From Verrucomicrobiota bacterium (GTDB lineage Bacteria > Verrucomicrobiota > Verrucomicrobiia > Limisphaerales > JACDHS01): a stretch of DNA of 39,615 nucleotides. The position numbers and the translations under genes were made by a program. Position 1 is the stretch's first letter. Each line of letters begins with the position of its first letter. The notes below the pieces were generated by a model. It saw only the letters and a list, made by a program, of their open reading frames with translations, searched no databases and was not told the DNA's origin. Below are positions 29,720 through 38,700 of the stretch, piece after piece. The stretch lies in NCBI GenBank assembly GCA_013820875.1, contig JACDHS010000037.1, positions 1 to 39,615 on the forward strand, read 5' to 3'.

Positions 29720-30802
29720 ATGGCACTTCGCTCAATCAATAGCAGTAAAGCTGGAAATTCTAATTCGGCTGTAAAAAATCGCTCGGGGTTACTCGCCGGA
29801 GGCAACTGGATTATTGACCAGGTGAAGATGGTTGATGTCTATCCGCAGCGCGAACAACTCGCCAATATTCTTTCCCAGGCGCAGGGCACCGGCGGCTCGC
29901 CCTACAATGTGCTGGTGGATCTGGCAAAGCTCGGCGCGCCGTTTCCGCTTTTCGGCGCCGGCCTCGTCGGTAAGGATCTCCTCGGCACCGAAATCCTCGA
30001 CGATTGCAAGCGGAACAAGATAGATACTAAACACCTTGGCGCTTCTTCCAAAGCGTCCACCTCCTACACCGATGTGATGACGGAGAAGGGGAACGGTCGC
30101 CGCACTTTCTTTCATAATCGTGGTGCAAACGCCTTCTGGGATGGCAGCGATTTGAATTTCAACAAGATCAAAGCCCGCATTTTTCACCTTGGCTATTTGC
30201 TATTGCTCGATGCGATGGATGCGCCGGATGCGAAATACGGCACGAAAGCAGCCAAATTGCTCGCCGCAGCGCAATCTGCTGGGTTGAAAACCAGCATTGA
30301 TGTGGTCAGCGAAGACAGCGATCGCTTTACAAAAATCGTCACCCCGGCTTTGAAGTATGTAGATTACTGCATCCTGAACGAGATTGAAGCCGCCAAAACA
30401 ACTGGGTTCAAAATCCGTAAAGAGGGCAAACTGGATACTGTGGCGTTGCGCCATGCGGCCGGGGCAATTTTGCAACAGGGTGTTCGGGAAGTGGTCGTGA
30501 TTCATTTTCCGGAAGGTGGCTTTGCCCGAACCCGTCAAGGGGATGATTTCTGGCAGCCTTCGTTGAAGCTTCCGGCGAAATTCATCGCGGGAACGGCAGG
30601 CGCCGGTGACGCGTTCTGCGCGGGTGTTTTGCACGGTTTGCATGAAGGCTGGGATTTGCAACGTTGTTTATCCACCGGTGTTTGCGTTGCGGCAGCGTCC
30701 CTGTCTGATGCGACCTGCACCAATGGTGTCCGCCCCCTCACCGCCTGCTTGTCGCTCGCGAAAAAGTTTGGCGTGCGTCCCTCGCTCGAAAAGCGGGATT
30801 GA
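29720..30802 (+). CDS. PfkB-family carbohydrate (ribokinase-like) kinase
   Basis: A protein of 360 residues. N-terminal motifs are GLLAGGNWIIDQV and GGSPYNVLVDLAKLG, the sugar-binding glycine-glycine region. The C-terminal signature GTAGAGDAFCAGVLHGL (about 291-307) has the GAGD anion hole and catalytic aspartate. The usual DT before xGAGD is GT here. Such enzymes transfer a phosphate from ATP to a sugar or nucleoside hydroxyl; the substrate cannot be told from sequence. The ATG at 29720 was chosen because the open frame upstream (back to 29330) runs through repeats and has no family similarity. No partner gene is cotranscribed; the next gene is convergent. The downstream gap 30803-31007 holds only a 14-bp palindrome (AAGATTTAAATCTT at 30837) and no clear terminator. 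Confidence 0.9.
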   Translation: MALRSINSSKAGNSNSAVKNRSGLLAGGNWIIDQVKMVDVYPQREQLANILSQAQGTGGSPYNVLVDLAKLGAPFPLFGAGLVGKDLLGTEILDDCKRNKIDTKHLGASSKASTSYTDVMTEKGNGRRTFFHNRGANAFWDGSDLNFNKIKARIFHLGYLLLLDAMDAPDAKYGTKAAKLLAAAQSAGLKTSIDVVSEDSDRFTKIVTPALKYVDYCILNEIEAAKTTGFKIRKEGKLDTVALRHAAGAILQQGVREVVVIHFPEGGFARTRQGDDFWQPSLKLPAKFIAGTAGAGDAFCAGVLHGLHEGWDLQRCLSTGVCVAAASLSDATCTNGVRPLTACLSLAKKFGVRPSLEKRD

Positions 30803-31007
30803 TGAGTTGAGGCGCTTGTCTTCGTTCAGCCCCCCAAAGATTTAAATCTTAGGCTGCTGCCCTGGAGGGTCCGTGGACGGCAAAGTATGGAAGTGAACGC
30901 ACTGTGTTGCCTGTCCAACTTGTCATTTTGCGCCCCAATCAGGTTATTGCTTCCAAACTCAGTGGAAAGAACGGCTAAGAAATCACAACGAGTGGGGACA
31001 ACAAGGA

Positions 31008-31688
31008 TTACGAGGATAGGCAGAGATGTTTGACACTGGCTGGGAGGACGATCGTGTTGCTTGCACTCATCACACCCACGACATTCTTGAGGAGAGAACT
31101 CGTTTTCGCGAGGTCTATATGGCCAGAGACCAACGCTCCAGGCCCCGGATGGACCACCATGACATCCACATCTATTGCGCTCATCTTCTGCGCGTCCTGC
31201 TCTGAAAAACCGGTGCCGACCACCAACAGGCCAAGTTCCTTTGCCTGATTCAGCATCGCGACCTCCTGGTCGTAACTAATGTGGCTGTGCTCAAGATGGG
31301 CGCGAAAAGCGCCATCGATCAATCCCACACTCGGCCAGTTCTGCACACCAATAAATCCGAGTTCTTTGATCTGGTGCAACAGCTTTGACGGAATGCGAAA
31401 GGGATCCGTTCCGCAGAGACCAGCCACCACAGGGTAACGTTCAATGAGTTCCCGGTAGAGTTCGGCATTGTGCAAAACTTTCGCATTGGCATTGTCCAGT
31501 GGCAGAAGTTCGGCAGCCGGATGGAATCCAGGAGATGCAGAGGTGTGATCCAGCAGTAATAAGTCTGCACTGGCAAGGTCTTCTGGTGAGGTCGCCAGCG
31601 CACAAGTAATCCGGCGAAATTGAATGGCTTCCCCGGCTTCGCTCTTCCGAAGCAAGCGGGTTTTTAGTGCTGCGGGAGAGAGTTTCAT
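31008..31688 (-). CDS. TIM-barrel PEP_hydrolase-family protein (stand-alone)
   Basis: A protein of 226 residues, belonging with the family called PEP_hydrolase or TIM-br_sig_trns (PF09370). Visible are barrel strands and turns such as YPVVAGLCGTDPFRI, ELGFIGVQNWPSVGLIDG, LGLLVVGTGFSEQDA and VDVMVVHPGPGA. The N-terminal half of the neighbouring sigma-54 activator has the same arrangement (FFGVCAQD, GFAGITNFPSVIFFDGEYR, GLMTIGFCLSLAEA). The ATG at 31688 overlaps the activator's stop codon as ATGA, so the two are translationally coupled. The longer open frame upstream (to 32189) only shadows the activator gene. It is probably cytoplasmic and may make, degrade or buffer the small molecule sensed by the activator. 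Enzyme activity in this family is not established for bacterial members. Confidence 0.85.
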   Translation of the reverse strand: MKLSPAALKTRLLRKSEAGEAIQFRRITCALATSPEDLASADLLLLDHTSASPGFHPAAELLPLDNANAKVLHNAELYRELIERYPVVAGLCGTDPFRIPSKLLHQIKELGFIGVQNWPSVGLIDGAFRAHLEHSHISYDQEVAMLNQAKELGLLVVGTGFSEQDAQKMSAIDVDVMVVHPGPGALVSGHIDLAKTSSLLKNVVGVMSASNTIVLPASVKHLCLSS

Positions 31689-33442
31689 TTCTCGTCGCTC
31701 CTGGGAGATTGCAGCCAGTTGTAAATGGTTTTGCGTGAGACGCCGAGTTCGCGCGCGGCGGCGAGTTTGTTCCCGCGATTCCTGGCGAGCGTTTCCATGA
31801 GGCGATCTCGCGGATCCGCTTCTGAATGAAAACCTTTTTCGCTTCTGCCGAGCAGATGGCGGTCGAGCAGGAAAAGTTCTTCGAGCCACTCCAATGAAAC
31901 TGGTTTTCCACGACCAATGATGAAGCAATGTTCCATGGCATTCTTGAGCTGGCGGATGTTCCCCGGCCAGGAATGACAGACGAGGGCTTGCATCACAGAG
32001 TCGGAGATATGCGGCACCGGACAGCCATAGACGTGACTGAATTCCTGCATCATTTCGTGGACATGAAAGGGAATGTCTTCGCGACGCTCGCGCAACGATG
32101 GAATCCGCAGAACCACGGTGCTCAGACGATAGTACAAGTCCAACCGAAACTTCCCGTCCGGAATAAGTTCGCCAAGCTCCTTGTTGCAAGCGGCAATGAG
32201 TCGCACGTCCACGCGTATTGTTTTTTGGCCGCCGACACGTATAAGTTCATGCTCCTGCAAGACCCGCAGCAGACTGGCTTGCACCGATAACGGCAAGTCG
32301 CTCACTTCATCCATGAACAATGTGCCAGCGTTGGCCATTTCGAATTTACCGAGATGAACGCGGTTTGCCCCTGTAAACGCCCCTTGCTCATGGCCGAAGA
32401 GTTCAGACATCGCGAGACTCTCTGTCACCGCGCCGCAATTCCAACTGACCAACGGTTTGTCCTGGCGGGAACTCAACCGATGAATTTCCCGAGCCACCAA
32501 TTCTTTGCCCGAACCACTTTCCCCAAGAATCAGGATGGGTGCGTTCGACTCGGCAACGCGCCTGATTTTCTCGAACAACTCCTGCATCGGTTCACTGCGA
32601 CCGATCATCGCGCCCAATCGGTCCATTTGTTTACCGGCCTGCGCCATCATTTTGAATTCACGGACCGTTTGCGTAATGATCGGCGCAGCGGGGAAACGTT
32701 CGATGGTGCTGCCGCCAACGTAACCCAGCGCATCGGTTCGTTGATAGACCTGTGCGGTATCCTGTGGCAAAAGAACCGGCCCGCTGAGAACGACGAGGAA
32801 GGCGTCCGGATTAATTTTCTTAACAGCAGCGACGGCTTGGTTGATCACTTGGATGGCGTCGTCCAATGCTTCCTGATGTGCCAGGTCGTCTGGTGGTTGC
32901 CATTCTGCAAAGCCGAGATCCAGGCAAATGATATCGACATTCGCCTGCGCCAAATCTCTTGCCTCAGCAAGGCTCAAACAGAAGCCGATGGTCATCAAAC
33001 CGTGTTTGCCCGCTTTCTTTAGCAGTTCGACTTCTTTGGCAAAACCAAGGCCAGCCGATTCAAGCGCCTCACGATATTCACCGTCGAAAAAGATGACGGA
33101 TGGAAAATTGGTGATGCCAGCAAAGCCGTAATCTTTGGCCTCTTGCAGTTTGGCATCCCAATCCATTGAAAAATCCTGAGCGCAAACCCCAAAGAAGAGC
33201 GGGATGTTGCGGATGCACGGGAGCACTTGCTCGATGCCAATTTGCCAGGTGAGAGCATTGGAATTGGCAAATGGCAAAAGAGCAGCCATTGAGCTTCGTC
33301 CCTGCAGGCGAAAATGGCCGGCGGCAAGCACCATCAGCAGATCCGCGCCGCCAGCTTCAGCCGCCTGGGCGGACATGCCGGAGCCAACTGCCGCCCCGAC
33401 GAGATGTTCGCGCCGGGCAATCTTTTGCCGAAGCTGGTTCAT
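31685..33442 (-). CDS. Sigma-54-dependent activator with an N-terminal TIM-barrel sensor
   Basis: A protein of 585 residues. Residues 1 to about 268 are a PEP_hydrolase/TIM-br_sig_trns barrel (HLVGAAVGSGMSAQAAEAGG, GITNFPSVIFFDGEYR, VLSGPVLLP). Residues about 277-505 are the AAA+ domain with Walker A GESGSGKE (near 304), the sigma-54 contact loop GAFTGA (near 356), Walker B GTLFMDEV and the arginine-rich IPSLRERREDI. Residues about 545-580 are a Fis-type helix-turn-helix (NKLAAARELGVSRKTIYNWL). It should bind an enhancer, hydrolyse ATP and open sigma-54 promoters; the barrel presumably senses a metabolite. No receiver domain is present, so phosphorelay control is unlikely. The gene is divergent from the PGRP amidase, which has a near-consensus sigma-54 promoter, and is coupled to a stand-alone barrel gene downstream. 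Confidence 0.95.
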   Translation of the reverse strand: MNQLRQKIARREHLVGAAVGSGMSAQAAEAGGADLLMVLAAGHFRLQGRSSMAALLPFANSNALTWQIGIEQVLPCIRNIPLFFGVCAQDFSMDWDAKLQEAKDYGFAGITNFPSVIFFDGEYREALESAGLGFAKEVELLKKAGKHGLMTIGFCLSLAEARDLAQANVDIICLDLGFAEWQPPDDLAHQEALDDAIQVINQAVAAVKKINPDAFLVVLSGPVLLPQDTAQVYQRTDALGYVGGSTIERFPAAPIITQTVREFKMMAQAGKQMDRLGAMIGRSEPMQELFEKIRRVAESNAPILILGESGSGKELVAREIHRLSSRQDKPLVSWNCGAVTESLAMSELFGHEQGAFTGANRVHLGKFEMANAGTLFMDEVSDLPLSVQASLLRVLQEHELIRVGGQKTIRVDVRLIAACNKELGELIPDGKFRLDLYYRLSTVVLRIPSLRERREDIPFHVHEMMQEFSHVYGCPVPHISDSVMQALVCHSWPGNIRQLKNAMEHCFIIGRGKPVSLEWLEELFLLDRHLLGRSEKGFHSEADPRDRLMETLARNRGNKLAAARELGVSRKTIYNWLQSPRSDEK

Positions 33443-33450
33443 AGATTGAG

Positions 33451-33476
33451 TGTGTAAGGGGTGACACAGTTACACA
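33451..33476. promoter_or_regulatory. Candidate enhancer (upstream activating site) for the sigma-54 activator
   Basis: TGTGTAA (33451-33457) and TTACACA (33470-33476) form a perfect 7-bp inverted repeat with a 12-bp gap that itself holds GTGACAC. It starts 9 bp before the activator's start codon. It also lies about 135 bp upstream of the predicted start point of the divergent sigma-54 promoter, a usual enhancer distance. A dimeric Fis-type domain would bind such a site. Confidence 0.5.
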
Positions 33477-33572
33477 GATATTTTACCCAGAAGTCAACAA
33501 TGGGAAACAATCGGAAGGTCGAGAACAGGAACAACTGCCTGTAAACAGCATGATTTTGTCAATTTATACAAC

Positions 33573-33589
33573 TTGGCCCATGGCTTGCA
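33573..33589 (+). promoter_or_regulatory. Sigma-54 promoter of the PGRP amidase
   Basis: TTGGCCCATGGCTTGCA matches the consensus YTGGCACGRNNNTTGCW, with GG at -24 and GC at -12 exactly 12 bp apart and one change (C for A) in the -24 box. Transcription would start near 33600, leaving a leader of about 70 nt before the ATG at 33670. Confidence 0.8.
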
Positions 33590-33669
33590 TCTATAAAGAT
33601 GATCCCTTGGAAGCTACAGCGCCAAGCTGTGTCTTTCTTAAAGATCAAAACCAATCCAAAAGGAAACCC

Positions 33670-35412
33670 ATGCCAAAACTAAAAAAACTAAACACAGCCC
33701 TGTTGACGATAACAGGAACATTGTTGCTCGGCACTGCCGCAGAAGCTGCCCAGGGCCCTCAACCCACAATCTGCACACGTCCTTGCTGGGGTGCCCGTGC
33801 TCCCAGCGGCATTACTTATATGAGCGCGCTCTCCCGTGCGATCGTCCATCACACGGCTGGCACCGGTGATTGGACCACAAACTTTGAAACGGCCAAAGCC
33901 AGGGTGCGTGGCGCACAAAATTATCACATGGATGTGAATGGCTGGGGGGACATTGGTTATCACTTTTTAGTCAGCGCCGGCGGTCACATTTTTGAAGGTC
34001 GGCACGCTTCCATGGGCAGTTTGCCGCGCGGCGCCCATGATGGTTGCAACGCCAATAGCTTCGGCTTCACTGTGCTGGGCTATTATCACCCGCCTTACAA
34101 CCAGTCCTTCACATCTGCCGCACGGAACTCATTGGAAGCCGTCATTGCATGGAGAATGCCATCAGCCTGGTCGCCCTATAACTCCGACTCCTACTGCTCA
34201 AAGACCATTGGCACTCTGGATGGTCACTATAAGGTCAAATCTACCGCCTGTCCGGGGGATGTGATCATCCCGCAACTTGCGGGTATTCGGAATGGAGTCA
34301 ACGCAAAGAAGAGTGGTTGCGACATCAACATGACCGGGGGTGCTATTCGGGCGAAATATGAGTCACTCGGCGGTTGCGGTTCATTCCTTGGAGCGCCAAC
34401 TACTTACGAGACAGCAACACCAGATGGTGTCGGACGTTACAATCATTTCCAAAACAACGGTTCGATCTATTGGACTCCTGCGAACGGCGCGTGGTCCATT
34501 TGGGGAAATATCCGAACGAAATGGTCGCAACTTGGTTGGGAAGGCGGCGTCTGCGGGTATCCGATCACGGATGAAAACACTGCGCCGGACGGCGTCGGCA
34601 AATACAATCATTTCGACAAAGGTTGCTCGATCTACTGGACCCCTTCCACTGGCGCTAACCAGGTGGGCGGAGCGATCCGGAACAAGTGGCAAGCTCTCGG
34701 CTGGGAGGGTGGCATCTGTGGTTATCCAACAACCGACGAATCACCCGCTGCTGATGGTGTTGGTCGCTATAATCATTTCAGCAAAAACAATAGTTCCATC
34801 TATTACCATCCAGCCACAGGCGCCTGGTCGGTGCAAGGCGCCATCAAAACCAAATGGGCAAGTCTCGGTTGGGAAACGAGCTGCCTGGGCTACCCGGTCA
34901 GTGACGAATACGCCTGGAACGGCGGACGTCGCAGCGATTTCCAACATGGTTATATCTTTTACAGTGGCGGGGTCGCGACCTCAAGCTGTGGCGAACTGCC
35001 GCCTGCTGTGGATGTGGTGCTTGATAATAACCAACCGGGCTTCTCCGTTATCGGCACAGCGTGGTCAACCGGTACCAGCGCTGCCGACAAATACGGAGCG
35101 GATTACCGTTTTCGTTCCACCGCTGCTGTCAGCGAACCAGCCACCTGGGCGGCAAGCCTGTCTGCTTCTGGAAATTACGCGGTTTTCGCGTGGTGGGCCC
35201 AGGGAGCCAATCGATCCGCGACCGCGCCGTACGTAATCTATCATACCGCAGGTTCTACCACGGTGAACGTAAACCAGCAGATCAATGGCGGTAAATGGAA
35301 CGGGCTGGGCACATACAATCTCGCCTCGGGTAATAACGAAGTGAAATTGTCCTGCTGGACAACGACCGGCTATGTCGTGTTGGCTGATGCCATCCGCTGG
35401 CAGCAGCAGTAA
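33670..35412 (+). CDS. Secreted PGRP/amidase_2-type N-acetylmuramoyl-L-alanine amidase with LGFP repeats
   Basis: A protein of 580 residues. The signal peptide (about 1-28, cleavage near AEA-AQ) is followed by a PGRP/amidase domain (about 35-215). The first zinc-ligand histidine is in AIVHHTAG, a conserved tyrosine in QNYHMDVNGWGDIGYHF, and further ligands in GHYKVKSTACPGD (His and Cys), so catalysis looks intact. Residues about 223-440 are four LGFP-type repeats (LGWEGGVCGYPITDE, DGVGKYNHFDKG, SIYWTP), known mainly from actinobacterial cell-wall proteins. Residues about 445-580 resemble a golvesin-type beta domain (VDVVLDNNQPGFSV, YGADYRFRST). It would cleave the lactyl-amide bond of peptidoglycan outside the cell. 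The ATG at 33670 has AAAAGGA 5 nt upstream, and the signal peptide starts there. It is probably under sigma-54 control. Confidence 0.9.
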   Translation: MPKLKKLNTALLTITGTLLLGTAAEAAQGPQPTICTRPCWGARAPSGITYMSALSRAIVHHTAGTGDWTTNFETAKARVRGAQNYHMDVNGWGDIGYHFLVSAGGHIFEGRHASMGSLPRGAHDGCNANSFGFTVLGYYHPPYNQSFTSAARNSLEAVIAWRMPSAWSPYNSDSYCSKTIGTLDGHYKVKSTACPGDVIIPQLAGIRNGVNAKKSGCDINMTGGAIRAKYESLGGCGSFLGAPTTYETATPDGVGRYNHFQNNGSIYWTPANGAWSIWGNIRTKWSQLGWEGGVCGYPITDENTAPDGVGKYNHFDKGCSIYWTPSTGANQVGGAIRNKWQALGWEGGICGYPTTDESPAADGVGRYNHFSKNNSSIYYHPATGAWSVQGAIKTKWASLGWETSCLGYPVSDEYAWNGGRRSDFQHGYIFYSGGVATSSCGELPPAVDVVLDNNQPGFSVIGTAWSTGTSAADKYGADYRFRSTAAVSEPATWAASLSASGNYAVFAWWAQGANRSATAPYVIYHTAGSTTVNVNQQINGGKWNGLGTYNLASGNNEVKLSCWTTTGYVVLADAIRWQQQ

Positions 35413-35438
35413 TCACCCGCGTTTAAGAAAAGGAACGG

Positions 35439-35479
35439 TGGGTGGATTTGGCAGCGCTGAATCCACCCATGAATTTTTT
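35439..35479 (+). terminator. Rho-independent terminator of the PGRP amidase
   Basis: TGGGTGGATT (35439-35448) pairs perfectly with AATCCACCCA (35460-35469). Six T residues begin 4 nt later (35474-35479). It lies 27 bp after the stop codon. Confidence 0.8.
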
Positions 35480-35520
35480 AGTCCTTCTTGTCTTCCAATT
35501 GACTTGCGGAAATACTCAGA

Positions 35521-35672
35521 GCCTGTCTGAAAATGGATGGCACGGGCTACCAGCCCGTTGTCGGCGGCAACCTGCCGCCGACTGTTCGAGTGTCCGACAA
35601 TGCACTAATCGGTATTATTGCCGTCTGGAACTCGACGGGCTAGTAGCCCGTGCGACCCATTTTCAGGCAGGC
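35521..35672. mobile_element. 152-bp MITE-like element with 40-nt terminal inverted repeats
   Basis: The ends 35521-35560 and 35633-35672 are imperfect inverted repeats about 40 nt long (GCCTGTCTGAAAATGG against GCCTGCCTGAAAATGG). Each arm has its own hairpin (ACGGGCT, three bases, AGCCCGT). A third perfect stem, GTCGGCGGCA-ACC-TGCCGCCGAC, lies just inside the left arm. ACTCAG flanks both sides (35514-35519 and 35673-35678), consistent with a 6-bp target duplication. There is no coding capacity. A transposase would have to act in trans. Confidence 0.75.
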
Positions 35673-35739
35673 ACTCAGTAAAGGCAGCCCAGCTTTGCTG
35701 AATCCATGACGCACCTGGGTTTTGCTCGATAGGTAAAAA

Positions 35740-38700
35740 ATGAAACGTAATTCCACCCTCGCCGCTCTTGTCGGAATAATCTGCTCAAGCTTCCTGGCCA
35801 TCGCCGCTGTCGCCCAATCCCTTCCGGTTGGAAGTTCAGGACTGCCGCTGAATCTCGATTTCGAACAAGGCACACTCAAAGATTGGAAGGCCGAAGGCAA
35901 AGCTTTCGAGGGCCAACCTATCCAGGACGACACCGTGGCGAAAAGAAGAGCCGGCGGGAGCAGTGCCCATCAAGGACGTTACTGGATCGGCGGATTCGAG
36001 AAGCTGGGTGACAATGTGACCGGCACATTGACCTCGGTTCCTTTTAAAGTCACCCATCCATATGCCACTTTCCTGGTCGCTGGTGGTGGCTGGCCCGCCA
36101 CGCGGGTTGAAGTGGTGGAGCTCGCGAGCGGCAAGGTGTTCTTCAAGGCTCATGGTGAGGAGAGCGAAACCCTTCGGCCTGTGCTCGTGGATCTTCGCGC
36201 CCAGCAAGGTAAAGAAATTTTTATTCGCCTCGTCGACGAACAGACGGGGCACTGGGGCCATATCAACTTCGACGATTTTAAATTCCACGACAAAAAGCCA
36301 AAACTGGTGAATGCGATCGATGTCGCGAAACAAGGCGTTGTTCCCGAGGCTGATACGGTGCTGCACGCCGGACTGTCAGGTGAAGAAGCGGTGAAAGTCA
36401 TCTCAATGCCGCCCGGATTCAAGGCGACCCTTTTTGCAGGGGAACCCGACATACTGCAACCGATCGCCTTTTGCTTTGATGATCGTGGGCGGCTGTGGGT
36501 TGCGGAAGGACACACCTATCCCATCCGCGCCAAGGACGGCGAAGGACGCGATCGTATTATTGTTTTTGAAGACACGGATGGGGACGGCAAGTTTAACAAG
36601 CGCACGGTTTTCATTGAGAAACTGAATCTTGTCAGCGGGCTGGAGTATGGCTTCGGCGGGGTGTGGGTTGGCGCTGCGCCGCATCTGTTGTTTATCCCAG
36701 TGCAGGAAGGTGACGTCCCAAAACCGGCTGGTGAACCAAAGGTGATGCTTGATGGCTGGGGTTGGCAGGATACACATGAAACACTCAATACCTTTTTGTG
36801 GGGGCCAGACGGCTGGCTCTACGGTTGTCACGGCGTTTTTACCCATTCCAATGTTGGCAAACCAGGCGCATCGGATTCTGAACGCACCAAAATCAATGCT
36901 GGCATCTGGCGTTATCATCCGACGAAACAGGTGTTTGAAGTTTTCTCGGAAGGAATGAGTAACCCATGGGGACTGGATTACGATGAGCACGGCCAGTTCT
37001 TTGCCGAAGCGTGCGTCATTCCGCACCTTTTCCACATGATCCAGGGTGGACGTTACCACCGTCAGGCGGGCACACATTTCAATCCTTACATCTTCGACGA
37101 CATCAAGACCTGCGCCGATCACGTTCATTACGCTGGCAACAAAGGTCCACACGCCGGGAACAATCGTTCAGATGCAGCGGGAGGGGGGCATGCCCATGCC
37201 GGGTTGATGATTTACCAGGGAGACAATTGGCCCGAGGAATATCGCGGCAATATCTTCATCGGCAACATCGCCGGCCAGCGGATCAACATGGACATCCCGG
37301 AACGGAAAGGTTCCGGCTTCGTCGCGACACACGCTCCTGATCCGATCAATTTCAACGATTCATGGTCGCAAGTGATCAACTTCCGCACCGGCCCGGATGG
37401 CGCGGTTTATTTCATTGATTGGTACGACAAGCAGCAGTGCCATAACAACAACCCGAACGATCACGATCGGAGCAACGGCCGGATTTATAAGATCAGTTAT
37501 GGGGAGCCGAAATTTGAGAAGGTGGATTTGCAGAAGTTGAGTGACGAGAAACTCATGAAGCTTCTCGCCAGCAGAAATAATTGGCAGGCCCGACACGCGC
37601 AACGGATCTTGCAGGAGCGGCACAAAGATCCCAAGGGAAAGGTCGCGAGTGGTTTGATCAAAATGTTGAATGGAAACGTCCCGACAGATCAGAAACTTCG
37701 TGCTCTTTGGACGCTCTCATCCATTGGATCTTTGAGCCAGCAACTCGGCATAAAGCTTTATAAGAATACAGATGAATACGTGCGCGCCTGGACGGTTCAG
37801 CTTTTGATTGAAGGCAGCAGGTCCAGCAGTGATTTGGTTGCAATAGGCAACGAACTCGTTCGCATGGCTCGCGAAGACAAATCCCCGATCGTTCGCCTTT
37901 ATCTCGCCTCAGCCCTGCAACGTCTCCCAGTGGACCAGCGCTGGGATGTTCTGGAAGCTCTTTACAACCATTCTGAAGACGCTGGCGATCACAACATTCC
38001 ACTGATGGTTTGGTATGCTGCCGAACCACTTGCCGCCCTTGATACCAAACGCGCGTTGCTCATGGCTGAGAAGGCCAAGCTGCCGAACATCCTCAGCTTC
38101 ACCGTTCGCCGCACTGCCGCGCTTGGCACTCCGGAAGCCATGGCAACCATCGTCGAAAGTTTAAAGCGCGTTTCTGAAACGCAAAAAACGATTGATATAC
38201 TGACCGGACTCAACACGGCTTTGCGCGGGCAACGCTCAGTCGCGATGCCGCGCGGTTGGGAAGAACTCGAAAGCAAACTTGCCAGCAACTCAAATCCGGA
38301 GATTCGCGCGCAGCTTCAAGCACTCTCTCTCACCTTCGGAAGCAGCGGGGCCCTCGCTTCCCTGCGAAACACCGTGCTCGACAAGAATGCCGACACAAAC
38401 ACCCGCCGGGTCGCACTGGAATCTTTGCTCGGCGCCAAGCCTGCGGACATGGCCAGTTTGTTGCAGGCCTTGTTGAGCGAACCCGGTCTTCGCGGCACCG
38501 CATTGCGCGGGCTCGCCGCTTACGATGACTCCCAGACCGCGGCGAAAATTGTGCAGGCATACAATTCCTTTGATCCCGGAGAAAAACGGGACGCCCTTAA
38601 CACGCTGGTTTCCCGTATCGGGTTTGCCAAAAACCTCGTGCAAGCTGTCGCTGAAGAAAAGGTTCCGAAGCAGGATCTGTCTGCTGACCTGATTCGCCAG

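Noticed and set aside
30837-30850. AAGATTTAAATCTT palindrome as terminator or operator between convergent genes
   Set aside because: It is AT-rich and short, has no loop or T-tract, and could be chance; recorded only in the PfkB entry.
31689-32189. N-terminal extension of the stand-alone TIM-barrel gene
   Set aside because: It lies entirely inside the activator gene in another frame; the ATGA overlap at 31685-31688 gives a natural start.
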